Shown: piece by piece, positions 27,567 to 35,964 of the stretch
Position numbering within the stretch: the first letter of the stretch is position 1
How the letters are laid out: every line of letters starts with the position of its first letter
Source of the DNA: Collimonas pratensis
GTDB taxonomy: Bacteria; Pseudomonadota; Gammaproteobacteria; Burkholderiales; Burkholderiaceae_D
Reading direction: 5' to 3'
Assembly: GCF_001584185.1 (NCBI RefSeq)
Contig: NZ_CP013234.1
Coordinates: 3,348,001-3,412,000 of the forward strand
DNA: 64,000 nucleotides
Notes under the pieces: model-generated
The model's database searches: none
What the model was told of the DNA's origin: nothing
What the model saw: only the letters and a program-made list of their open reading frames with translations
Translations under genes and position numbers: made by a program

Positions 27567-29192
27567 ATGAAATTTTTAAGCAAGCGCCTCTTGATCGGGC
27601 TGGCCGGACTTGGCCTGTTCTGGGGACTGGGCCTGATCAGTTCTAACGAATTTGCAAAATCCGCTGTCTTGATGACTACCGCTGTCTTCGGCCTGGCGGG
27701 GCTTTTCATGCTTGGCCGGCCGCGCCTGCGTGCAGTGTCCGCGCTGTCCATCGTTATCTACCTGCTGTTCTTCACGGACGCCGCCATCAAAGGCTTCCTG
27801 CGCGACTATTTCGGCCTGCGTCCGAACCATGCACTGGTGCTGCAAGCCATGCTAAATACTGACAGCGGCGAGACGCAAGAGTTTTTCCTGCACAATTATC
27901 TCGGCCTGAGTAAAGCGGCAGTCATCTTTCTTGCGCTGCTGTTGCTAGCCATTCTGGCCGAACGCCAACTGCGCAGACAAGAAGCAGGCCTGGCACATGC
28001 CCGCGGCGGCTGGAGAGGTAAAACGCTGATCGTTACGGCATTTTCCATTTTTATTGCCCTGCACTTCAATCCCACCATGGCCAAGGAAAATCCAGTCTTG
28101 TTCTGGCCGCTGCGCCTGCTGGACTATCGCCTGCAAGTGGCAAACCTGCAGAACATGCAGGACGAGATCGCCCGCAACATGAGCAAGCGCGAACAATGGC
28201 TTGTCAGCTATACCGGAGAAACGGAACGGACAGTTATCCTGGTGATCGGCGAAAGCATCAATCGCGCAAACATGTCGCTTTACGGCTACCCGCGCACGAC
28301 GACACCGTTACTCGATGCGATTAGCGGCGAATTGCTGGTCTTCAGCGACGTGCTGTCGCCGGAAGCGACCACCCTTGGTTCACTGATGAAAATGCTGACC
28401 CCTGCCGATCTCGAACAGCCCGACTTGTGGAACAAGAGTCCAGATGTGGTGGCGCTGGCCAGGCATGCCGGCTACAAGACCTTCTGGCTGTCCAACCAGT
28501 ACATAGGCGACGGCTGGATCGGCCTGATCGCCGGACAAGCCGACAAGTCAGTCTTCATCAACAAGGGAGCGGGACGGGGCGAAAATAATCTGGATGGCAA
28601 CCTGCTGCCGCACTTCGAGCAGGCGCTGGCCGACAAGGCGCCGCGAAAATTCATCATCGTTCATATGCTCGGCGCCCACCCGACCTACGACATGCGCTAT
28701 CCCAAAGAGTTCGCCGCGTTTGACGGCGTCAGCGACGCCGTCTCCACATCATTGCAAAAGGCCGACCGATCTACGCGGATACAGGATCTGCGAGACGAGT
28801 ACGACAATGCCATTTTGTATAACGACTATGTGCTCGGCAGCCTGATCCGGCGCGTTGCCGAAAAAGGCTCCGGTCAGGCCGCGGCGTTGCTCTTCATTTC
28901 AGACCATGGGCAAGAAGTCGGGCACACACGCGACCATGCCGGCCATTCCTCCGAAGACGAATCCGGTTATCAGGTGCCGATGCTGATCTGGAACAGCCAG
29001 CCGAAGATTGCCGGCGCGCCGGGCCGCGCCATGCTGGAACCGCGCAGCTACCAGAGCGACGACCTGGACCACACCATCCTCGGCCTGCTGAAACTCGAAT
29101 CAGCCTATTCCGATCCGACGCTGGACATCATGCACAACCGGTTCAGCCCGCGGCAACGCCTGATCAATGGCTTGCCTTATCGGCCCGGTTAA
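27567..29192 (+). CDS. Phosphoethanolamine transferase (EptA/CptA-like)
   Basis: A 541-aa inner-membrane enzyme that transfers phosphoethanolamine from phosphatidylethanolamine to lipid A, LPS core or glycans. About five N-terminal transmembrane helices precede a periplasmic alkaline-phosphatase-fold domain. The metal-binding start is VILVIGESINRANMSLYGYPR, the nucleophile region is SPEATTLGSLMKML, and the C-terminal metal ligands lie in LFISDHGQEVGHTRDHAGH. The CptA-like LYGYPRTTTP suggests a core-type acceptor, but the acceptor cannot be decided from sequence. It follows czcS by 94 bp on the same strand and could be co-regulated with it. Confidence 0.85.
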   Translation: MKFLSKRLLIGLAGLGLFWGLGLISSNEFAKSAVLMTTAVFGLAGLFMLGRPRLRAVSALSIVIYLLFFTDAAIKGFLRDYFGLRPNHALVLQAMLNTDSGETQEFFLHNYLGLSKAAVIFLALLLLAILAERQLRRQEAGLAHARGGWRGKTLIVTAFSIFIALHFNPTMAKENPVLFWPLRLLDYRLQVANLQNMQDEIARNMSKREQWLVSYTGETERTVILVIGESINRANMSLYGYPRTTTPLLDAISGELLVFSDVLSPEATTLGSLMKMLTPADLEQPDLWNKSPDVVALARHAGYKTFWLSNQYIGDGWIGLIAGQADKSVFINKGAGRGENNLDGNLLPHFEQALADKAPRKFIIVHMLGAHPTYDMRYPKEFAAFDGVSDAVSTSLQKADRSTRIQDLRDEYDNAILYNDYVLGSLIRRVAEKGSGQAAALLFISDHGQEVGHTRDHAGHSSEDESGYQVPMLIWNSQPKIAGAPGRAMLEPRSYQSDDLDHTILGLLKLESAYSDPTLDIMHNRFSPRQRLINGLPYRPG

Positions 29193-29226
29193 GCCGGCGT
29201 CGCATCGCTGCGGCCAATGCGGACGT

Positions 29227-29257
29227 AAAAAAGCCGTGCAACGGTGATTGCACGGCT
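29227..29257 (-). terminator. Terminator of the cytochrome c pair
   Basis: AGCCGTGCA / TGCACGGCT with an 8-nt loop; on the minus strand it is followed by six T. Confidence 0.88.
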
Positions 29258-29292
29258 ATGTGTCTCGCTCAGGCCGATGGCCAGCGCTGTAT

Positions 29293-29646
29293 TTACTTGC
29301 GCAGCACCAGCGTCGTCGGCAGGCTGTGCAGATAAGCAGCAATGTCTTGCACATCCTGATGCGACAAGGCCTTGGCCTGGCCGCCCATGATGGCATTGCT
29401 GCGGCCGTTAGGACCGTCGCCGCCGCGCTGATAAGCGATCAGGGCGTGCTGCAGATAATCCTGCGGCTGGCCGGCCAGCTTCGGATAGCTGGGATCGATC
29501 GGGCTGTGGAAATCGGCGCCATGGCAGGAGGCGCAGGCATATTTTTTCGTCGCCGCTTCACCGGCGGCGATATTACCAGCCGCATGGGCATTCACGAATG
29601 CGCTGGTGGACAGCAGAAACACCACGCCAGCAAGAATCTTTTTCAT
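29293..29646 (-). CDS. Small periplasmic cytochrome c (class I)
   Basis: A 117-aa precursor with a Sec signal (MKKILAGVVFLLSTSAFVNA) and one heme-attachment motif CASCHG (about residues 37-42). The distal methionine is probably in NAIMGGQAKAL, and the fold closes with DVQDIAAYLHSLP. Such monohaem cytochromes c553/c5-like carry electrons to oxidases or peroxidases. It follows a similar gene by 12 bp and probably arose by tandem duplication. Confidence 0.88.
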   Translation of the reverse strand: MKKILAGVVFLLSTSAFVNAHAAGNIAAGEAATKKYACASCHGADFHSPIDPSYPKLAGQPQDYLQHALIAYQRGGDGPNGRSNAIMGGQAKALSHQDVQDIAAYLHSLPTTLVLRK

Positions 29647-29658
29647 TGTGTGGGTCCC

Positions 29659-29979
29659 TTATTTTTGCTGCGAGTAGTAAGCCGCAATATCCGCCATGTC
29701 CTGCTCGGACAAGCTGGCCGCGATGCCGCGCATGGTTGGCATCTTGCGATCGCCCTTTTTATAGGCGACTAGTGCATTTTCGATGTATTTCGCCGACTGC
29801 CCGCCTAGCATAGGCACTTGATAGACTTCCGGGAAGGTGGCTTTGTAGCCGGGAATGCCATGGCAGCCGATACACATGGATATCTTGTTTTCCGCTGCCT
29901 TGGCATTGCCGACCACATCCGCTGCCGCGGCCATGTTGGCAAGACCCGCAAGCGCGAGAAGAGCAATTAGTTTTTTCAT
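29659..29979 (-). CDS. Small periplasmic cytochrome c (class I)
   Basis: A 106-aa precursor starting MKKLIALLALAGLANMAAAA (signal peptide) with heme motif CIGCHG, a possible distal ligand in PTMRGIAASL and the closing helix DMADIAAYYSQQ. An upstream in-frame start at 30024 would add 15 charged residues before the signal peptide and is rejected. It is paralogous to the downstream gene; both use the same terminator. Confidence 0.88.
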   Translation of the reverse strand: MKKLIALLALAGLANMAAAADVVGNAKAAENKISMCIGCHGIPGYKATFPEVYQVPMLGGQSAKYIENALVAYKKGDRKMPTMRGIAASLSEQDMADIAAYYSQQK

Positions 29980-30329
29980 AGTAGCTGGGTAATTGTAGCG
30001 AAAACGTTTATTCGAAACTGCCACGAATACTGCCTCAAATGCCAGGAGATAGACAGCGCAAGCAAGGCACTAGGACCTATGCTGCATTGCATATACTGCG
30101 CAGGCAAGGAATAAGGTAGCCCTGCCTGACGCCGACCGCCGTCGCCACCCTACACCAAAACCGGCTAATTTTACCCCAAGAAACATGCAGAGTCCACGCC
30201 CGCCGACGTTGCCCCGGCAGCGTCGGCAGCGCGCCCAAAGCGGCTGCCGGGATCTTGTTTTTCCAAGGAATTGCCCACTTTTGACAGGAGTTGTTCGCTG
30301 CCGGCTTTTTTTTCAGCAGGGAAGCTGTG
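29980..30329. other. 350-bp spacer without a recognised gene
   Basis: This lies between the start of the cytochrome pair and the end of the large membrane-protein gene, both on the minus strand, so it must contain the cytochrome promoter. I found no strong hexamers. The right half (30180-30330) is GC-rich with CGGCTGCC-type partial repeats. A short poly-T stretch at 30305-30312 is on the wrong strand to end the upstream gene. Confidence 0.4.
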
Positions 30330-32537
30330 TCAGCCGTGACGGCTGCCGGGATGCCGGTCCGGCGGCGTCGATTCCGGCTGCCGTCCAACGTCAGCCTGCC
30401 GGGTATCGTCGCTGGCCGTATCGGCGGCATCCGATTCTACCGGCGCCTCCGGCTTGGATGCAGCCGCTTCAGGGAACAGGAAGAAACGCGGCGAGGCGCT
30501 GAACCGGCGCAGTACGGCGCGGAACACCAGCCTGCGGATGCGCGCCGGTACGTCGCGCGCACGCAGGGCCAGCGTCAGCGCGCAGGCAAATGAGACGCCG
30601 ACGTTCAAGACGCCGATACTGGCGATACCGGCCACCGCCAGCCAGAACTGCGGCGCCGCCAGCACTTCCCAGCCGAGGCTGCTGGCGGCAGCGGTCAGGC
30701 TGCCGGTAGCCAGCGTCACATGCCGCACATCCAGCGGCAGGCCGAAGAATTGCGCCAGCACCGGCGTCATCCCCAGCAATAAGCCTAGAGAGAGATTGCC
30801 GGCAATCTGCGCCACATTGCGGTCTAGCCAGCCGGCCCAGCGTTCGGCCCGCATCGCCCCCAGCACATACACCAGGCGACGCTGCTGCGCCAGCGCTTCA
30901 CGCAGGCGGCGCAAGGCAAACCAGTTATCGGCAAAGCCTGAAGCCAGGCTCGATAGCCACAGCAGGATGCCGGTGAAAGCGGCAAACAAGGGCGTCGGCC
31001 CGATCACCGACAAGCTGTGCAGGCTGGCGCGCGCGTGTTCCGCCGTCATCATGGGAGCGTCGGTGCTCAGCATAATCAAGCCGGAAATCAGCAGCATCAC
31101 CGGAATCACCCCCATCAGGTTGCCGAATACCGCTGCAGCCTGGGAACGCAGCAGCTGGGCAATTTCCGTCAGCAAGGCACGCAGGCCCTCGACCGTATCC
31201 AGCTGTCCCATCTTGGACGCCAGCACCGGCGCCGTGACCGCCGGCTGCTTGGTGGCCAGGACGCCGCCGACGGCGGAAATCGCCATGAAGCTGACAGCAT
31301 AGTTGAGCGATGCAAAAATACCTTCGAAGAAACGGGCCGCACCGAGTCCCGTCACCAGCGATTTGCCGAGCACGGTGAACGCCGTGATGACGCCGCCGCG
31401 GCCGGCGGCTTTCAGCATCGCCCGGTATTCCTTGCTGTCGCGCGCGATGTAGTGTTCGCCATGGTCGGCATTGCGTTCGACCATTTTGCGCGCCAGCAGC
31501 GAGAAGCTGCGCTGGATCAGGCCGCGCACCGAAGAACGCTGATGATGCGCTGCGATCAGGTCGCCCAGCAAGGCTTGCACCTGGCCGGCGCCTGGCTCGC
31601 CCTGCTGGCCGCCATGGCCATTGCTGTAGATCATGGAGCGCATATCGGCCAGCAAGGCCATGCGCGTCAGCTGGGCGCGCATGCGCTCGACCCGGTAGAC
31701 CAGGCTGACCGAGACGCCATGCTCGTCCAGATGGGCATAGATACGATCGGTCTGCGCCTGGCAGACGGCGATCAGCATGCGCACGCTGCGCAAGGCCGCT
31801 TCATCGCGCGGACTGACGTACAAATAGGTTTCCAGCTCGCGCCGCAGCACCATGAACGGTGTTGCCTGCAGCGGCATCTTGGGGTCCAGCTTCTGGCGGA
31901 AGGCCTTGCTGATGCCGTCCGCCAGCACCATGGTGGCAAGATAGATCAGCGCTTCGTCGATCTGATGCTGATAGCTGTGGGCGATGCCGTCGTCGGCCAT
32001 CAGCTTCCACAGCTGCGCCACGCTGTCGCGGTCCAGCGCCAGCAACCAGTCGGCATCTTCCTGGGTTGGAAACAGTACGGTGAACAGGGCCGACAAATCC
32101 GCCTCGAACGGCGGCTTGGGCAGCACCAGCTTGACGATATGCTCGGACAGTTCGCTGAAGAAGGCAGGCTCATGCGGCAGGCCGGTGGCGCAAAACAGCT
32201 CCGGCCCGGCGGCTTCGCGCAAGGTTTTCTGCAAAGTGGCCTGGACCACCCGGCGCAGGTCGCGATTGCTGTCCAGCCATTCCAGCAGGAACCGCAAACG
32301 TTCTTGCCGGAAGCGCAGCCTGGCTTCATCGTCCAGCATGGATACCTTCGGCACGTGACGCAGCCAGTGGACCACGTCGATGATCCAGTCGGCGCGTTCC
32401 TGCCATGCGGAAAAGGGATTGGCGCGACGCATCAAAGCGTCAACTTGCCGGGTGTAGTGCAGGCTATCTGCCTGGCGTTGCTCGCCATGTCGAAACCGGC
32501 GCCACATCACGCGCAGACGGAGAAGAAGAAATTTCAT
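30330..32537 (-). CDS. Large membrane protein of the 'site-specific recombinase' (Gcr-like) family
   Basis: A 735-aa protein matching the betaproteobacterial family often labelled site-specific recombinase (gonococcal Gcr homologues). The N-terminal half is soluble and helical (WRRFRHGEQRQADSLHYTRQ, WIIDVVHWLRHVPKVS). The C-terminal half has several transmembrane segments (for example AAVFGNLMGVIPVMLLISGLIM and NLSLGLLLGMTPVLAQFFGL). No recombinase catalytic motif (tyrosine or serine type) is visible, so the label is probably historical and the real function unknown. The C-terminal tail is Pro/Ala/Asp-rich and low complexity. It is divergent from the MoxR gene. Confidence 0.75.
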   Translation of the reverse strand: MKFLLLRLRVMWRRFRHGEQRQADSLHYTRQVDALMRRANPFSAWQERADWIIDVVHWLRHVPKVSMLDDEARLRFRQERLRFLLEWLDSNRDLRRVVQATLQKTLREAAGPELFCATGLPHEPAFFSELSEHIVKLVLPKPPFEADLSALFTVLFPTQEDADWLLALDRDSVAQLWKLMADDGIAHSYQHQIDEALIYLATMVLADGISKAFRQKLDPKMPLQATPFMVLRRELETYLYVSPRDEAALRSVRMLIAVCQAQTDRIYAHLDEHGVSVSLVYRVERMRAQLTRMALLADMRSMIYSNGHGGQQGEPGAGQVQALLGDLIAAHHQRSSVRGLIQRSFSLLARKMVERNADHGEHYIARDSKEYRAMLKAAGRGGVITAFTVLGKSLVTGLGAARFFEGIFASLNYAVSFMAISAVGGVLATKQPAVTAPVLASKMGQLDTVEGLRALLTEIAQLLRSQAAAVFGNLMGVIPVMLLISGLIMLSTDAPMMTAEHARASLHSLSVIGPTPLFAAFTGILLWLSSLASGFADNWFALRRLREALAQQRRLVYVLGAMRAERWAGWLDRNVAQIAGNLSLGLLLGMTPVLAQFFGLPLDVRHVTLATGSLTAAASSLGWEVLAAPQFWLAVAGIASIGVLNVGVSFACALTLALRARDVPARIRRLVFRAVLRRFSASPRFFLFPEAAASKPEAPVESDAADTASDDTRQADVGRQPESTPPDRHPGSRHG

Positions 32538-32693
32538 TGACTATCGCTCATTGGCTATTTAGATGACGGTGGAGACATGTTGCCTGATTACCATGGCAAC
32601 GTTTTAACACTGTTAAGTTGGGAGCCGTCGGGGCCAGCCAATTGGCCATCTCGTTTATACTCGGTTTTATTTGCCTACACATGACTATCCACG

Positions 32694-33548
32694 ATGCAAT
32701 CCGAGACACGTTTTGAAAGTTCCGCCAGTTACGTCGCTACCGACGACCTGAAACTGGCCGTTAATGCCGCCTTGACGCTGCAAAGGCCGCTGCTGATCAA
32801 GGGCGAGCCAGGCACCGGCAAAACCATGCTGGCGGAAGAAGTTGCCGCCGCGCTCAACATGCCCTTGATGCAATGGCATATCAAATCGACCACGAAAGCC
32901 CAGCAGGGCCTGTACGAGTACGATGCCGTGTCGCGCCTGCGCGACTCCCAGCTGGGCGACGCCAGGGTCAAGGACATTCACAATTACATCGTCAAGGGCG
33001 TCCTCTGGCAGGCCTTCAACGCGGACGAACAAGTGGTGTTGCTGATTGATGAGATCGACAAAGCGGACATCGAGTTCCCCAACGATTTGCTGCGCGAGCT
33101 CGACCGCATGGAATTTTACGTCTACGAAACACGTGAAATGGTGCGCGCCAAGCATCGGCCGCTGGTGATCATCACCTCCAACAATGAAAAGGAATTGCCG
33201 GACGCCTTCCTGCGCCGCTGCTTTTTCCATTACATCAAGTTTCCGGACAAGGCGACCATGCAAGAGATCGTCAACGTCCACTTCCCGCATTTGAAAAAGG
33301 ACTTGCTGGCGCAGGCGCTGGAAACCTTTTATCAGGTGCGCGATGTGGCCGGCTTGAAAAAGAAGCCATCCACTTCCGAACTGCTGGACTGGCTCAAGCT
33401 GCTGCTGGCGGAAGACATTCCGCCGGAAGCGCTGCACAGCAGCGACGCCAAGGCCGTGGTGCCGCCCTTGCATGGCGCCTTGCTGAAGAACGAACAGGAC
33501 GTGCACCTGTTCGAGCGCCTGGTTTTCATGGCAAGAAAGAACCGATAG
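32694..33548 (+). CDS. MoxR-family AAA+ ATPase
   Basis: A 284-aa AAA+ protein with Walker A GEPGTGKT (37-44), Walker B VVLLIDE (about 114-120), sensor-1-like LVIITSNNEKELPDAFLRRCFFHY and an arginine-finger region. MoxR ATPases act with VWA-domain partners to assemble or insert cofactors into target complexes. The next gene, 8 bp downstream, is such a VWA protein, so the two form an operon. No target enzyme (such as CO dehydrogenase or methanol dehydrogenase) is adjacent, leaving the client unknown. Confidence 0.9.
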   Translation: MQSETRFESSASYVATDDLKLAVNAALTLQRPLLIKGEPGTGKTMLAEEVAAALNMPLMQWHIKSTTKAQQGLYEYDAVSRLRDSQLGDARVKDIHNYIVKGVLWQAFNADEQVVLLIDEIDKADIEFPNDLLRELDRMEFYVYETREMVRAKHRPLVIITSNNEKELPDAFLRRCFFHYIKFPDKATMQEIVNVHFPHLKKDLLAQALETFYQVRDVAGLKKKPSTSELLDWLKLLLAEDIPPEALHSSDAKAVVPPLHGALLKNEQDVHLFERLVFMARKNR

Positions 33549-33555
33549 TCTAGAT

Positions 33556-34725
33556 ATGCTGATCGATTTCTTCTTCACCCTGAAAGACGCCAAGGTCCCG
33601 GTATCGATCAAGGAATTCCTGATCCTTCTGGAAGCGCTGCAAAAGAAGGTGATTGAACCGACACTGGATAATTTTTATTATCTGGCGCGCACCACGCTGG
33701 TCAAGGACGAGGCCCACTTCGACAAGTTCGACCAGGCTTTCGGGCGTTACTTCAAAGGCATCCAGACCATCTTCGAAAAGAATGCCGAGGTCCCGCTGGA
33801 CTGGCTGGTGCAGCGCATGAAGCGCGAATTGTCGCCGGAGCAACTGGCACAGCTGGAAAAGTTCGGCTATGACAAGCTGATGGACCGCCTCAAGGAATTG
33901 CTGGAAGAGCAAAAAGGCCGGCACGAAGGCGGCAACAAGTGGATAGGCACCGGCGGCACGTCGCCATTCGGCCACGGTGGCAGCAATCCCGAAGGCATCC
34001 GCATCGGCGGCAGCGGCGGCAACCGCACCGCGGTCAAGGTGTGGGATGCGCGCGCCTACCGAGATTATGACGATGAGCGTGAACTGGGCACGCGCAACAT
34101 CAAGGTCGCCCTGCGTCGCCTGCGCAAGTTCGCGCGCGAAGGCATCGCCGAAGAACTGGCGCTGGACGACACCATCCGCGCCACCGCCCACAATGCCGGC
34201 TACCTCGACATCAAGATGCGGCCGGAGCGCAAGAACAATATCAAGGTGCTGATGCTGCTGGATGTCGGCGGCACCATGGACGATCATATCGCCCGCACCG
34301 AAGAACTGTTCAGCGCCGCCAAGACCGAATTCAAGAACATGGAGTTTTTCTATTTCCACAATTGCGTCTACGACTACGTGTGGAAAAACAACCAGCGCCG
34401 CCATGCCGAACGTTTCCCGACCTGGGAAATCTTGCGCAAGTACACGCCGGACACCAAGCTGATCTTTGTCGGCGACGCCACCATGAGTCCCTATGAAATC
34501 CTGCAGCCCGGCGGCTCGGTTGAGTACAACAACGAAGAGGCCGGCGCCGAATGGCTGCAGCGCTTCACCCGCGCCTTTCCCAAGTTCATCTGGCTCAATC
34601 CGGAACCTGAGGGCTTGTGGCAGTACCGGCAATCGGTGGAAGTGATACGGCAGTTGATGAGCAACCGTATGTTTCCAGTGACCATGGATGGCTTGGAACG
34701 CGGTATGCGCTTGTTAAGCAAATAA
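33556..34725 (+). CDS. CoxE-like VWA-domain protein
   Basis: A 389-aa cytoplasmic protein of the CoxE/VWA family, the usual partner of MoxR ATPases. The N-terminal helical part (MLIDFFFTLKDAKVPVSIKEFL) is followed by a Gly-rich linker with SPFGHGGSNPEGIRIGG (about 135-155). The C-terminal VWA domain has the metal site LLDVGGTMDDH (Asp236), where the canonical DxSxS has become DxGGT, a variant typical of this family. YFHNCVYDYVWKNN and FVGDATMSPYEI follow. Probably a metallo-chaperone-like assembly factor. Confidence 0.88.
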   Translation: MLIDFFFTLKDAKVPVSIKEFLILLEALQKKVIEPTLDNFYYLARTTLVKDEAHFDKFDQAFGRYFKGIQTIFEKNAEVPLDWLVQRMKRELSPEQLAQLEKFGYDKLMDRLKELLEEQKGRHEGGNKWIGTGGTSPFGHGGSNPEGIRIGGSGGNRTAVKVWDARAYRDYDDERELGTRNIKVALRRLRKFAREGIAEELALDDTIRATAHNAGYLDIKMRPERKNNIKVLMLLDVGGTMDDHIARTEELFSAAKTEFKNMEFFYFHNCVYDYVWKNNQRRHAERFPTWEILRKYTPDTKLIFVGDATMSPYEILQPGGSVEYNNEEAGAEWLQRFTRAFPKFIWLNPEPEGLWQYRQSVEVIRQLMSNRMFPVTMDGLERGMRLLSK

Positions 34726-34734
34726 GCAGGAATG

Positions 34735-34757
34735 AAAATCGCCGAACCGGCGATTTT
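34735..34757. terminator. Bidirectional terminator between the VWA and receiver-like genes
   Basis: AAAATCGCCG / CGGCGATTTT, a perfect 10-bp stem with an AAC loop and A/T flanks on both sides, serving two converging genes. Confidence 0.9.
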
Positions 34758-34768
34758 TGTGATGCTTG

Positions 34769-35614
34769 CTAAACCCGGTCCCGCATCGACAGGAATTTTC
34801 CCAGTGCCAGCAGGATCTGCGGCTGTTCAAGATGACGGTTCAGAAAGCCGTCGCAGCCGGCTTCGCTGGCGCGCGCCTGGTCGTAGCTGAAATCCTTGTC
34901 GCTCAAAAAAACCACGGCTACCCGGGTCTTCTTGTGCTGCTGTTTGATGTTGCTGCATAGTGCATAGGGATCGATCTGCGCCAGCCTGGGGTTGATCAGC
35001 ACCACGGAAATGCTGAGCCGCGTGTAGACTTCTGCCGCCGCGTCCGGACTGCCCGCCCATTCGACCGGCACCACATGATGCGCCATGGCCATCGCCAGGT
35101 CGTCGCGGAAGGTTGATTGATTGTCGATCACCAGGATGCGGTCGCTTTGCGGCGCCTTGTTGCGCATGCGCTCGTATTCCTGCGGATCGGTGAGGTCGAG
35201 GTCAAGGCGTTCGCGCCGGCGCCGCTCAGGCACATTGTTCACCAGCGCGGCATCGGCCGGATTCTGCTTGGCCAGCATGACCAGGCGCCGCTCCATCAAG
35301 GTATCCAGCGCATCGAACAGCTTGAGCCAGCGGATCGGCCGCTCGACATTGGTGAACGGCAGATCCACATGCGGCGTCCCGACCAGCAGCGCCGGCCGCA
35401 AGTTATTCGGTTCCATGTCGGCCAGCATCGCCAGCGCTTTCAGGTCGTCGGAATTGACCAGATACAGGTCGGGTTCCTGCAGGCTGTCCGCGAATAGGCG
35501 AAAATACTGTTTCTGGCGATTTTGCTCGACCGAGAATGTGGCGTCGAAAATATTAATTTCCCGCGCAGAAAACCCGATGAAACGGATGGCGAATGGTGCG
35601 TGATGATTTTTCAT
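34769..35614 (-). CDS. Protein with two degenerate receiver-like domains
   Basis: A 281-aa cytoplasmic protein. The C-terminal part (about 157-281) folds like a response-regulator receiver (RILVIDNQSTFRDDLAMAMA at its start). The phosphoacceptor position is Asn208 in VVLINPRLAQID, and the conserved Lys is Asn259 in GFLNRHLEQ. The N-terminal part (about 8-112) also has receiver-like strands (DLYLVNSDD, RPALLVGTP) and the closing PIRWLKLFDALDTL. It therefore cannot be phosphorylated in the standard way and is probably a protein-protein interaction module. I use ATG 35614; an upstream in-frame ATG at 35656 lacks support. It stands alone, convergent with the MoxR-VWA pair. Confidence 0.75.
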   Translation of the reverse strand: MKNHHAPFAIRFIGFSAREINIFDATFSVEQNRQKQYFRLFADSLQEPDLYLVNSDDLKALAMLADMEPNNLRPALLVGTPHVDLPFTNVERPIRWLKLFDALDTLMERRLVMLAKQNPADAALVNNVPERRRRERLDLDLTDPQEYERMRNKAPQSDRILVIDNQSTFRDDLAMAMAHHVVPVEWAGSPDAAAEVYTRLSISVVLINPRLAQIDPYALCSNIKQQHKKTRVAVVFLSDKDFSYDQARASEAGCDGFLNRHLEQPQILLALGKFLSMRDRV

Positions 35615-35964
35615 TTTTATATGCCCCTGTTGCGCGGATCTCGACGAAACCATCATAGCAGCGTCTTTATTTAGCTTTTATTTTTATCAATACACTGTGC
35701 AAAAACAACAACATTTTATTGCTGATTTCCAATAAACTTCCCAAAAAATTGGCAGCAATCCCGGCTACAGGCCAGCCACCTGATTTCCGCGGCATGGCGC
35801 GCAACAGCTTGCAACTTCCGGGCCAGATCGCAAATCCATTTATTGCAAGCGCACATTGTGCCCGCCCCGGCTGCTTTTTCATTAGAATGCGGTCAGGATA
35901 ATAACCAGCAATCCCGAATTTAGTTGCAAATTAACAATATTTCACATTTACCTGAACCGACTGA
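35615..35964. other. Divergent spacer upstream of parE
   Basis: This 350-bp gap is AT-rich at its left end (35660-35760). A possible parE promoter has -10 GATAAT near 35896-35901, but its -35 is weak. No small gene is convincing. Confidence 0.4.
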
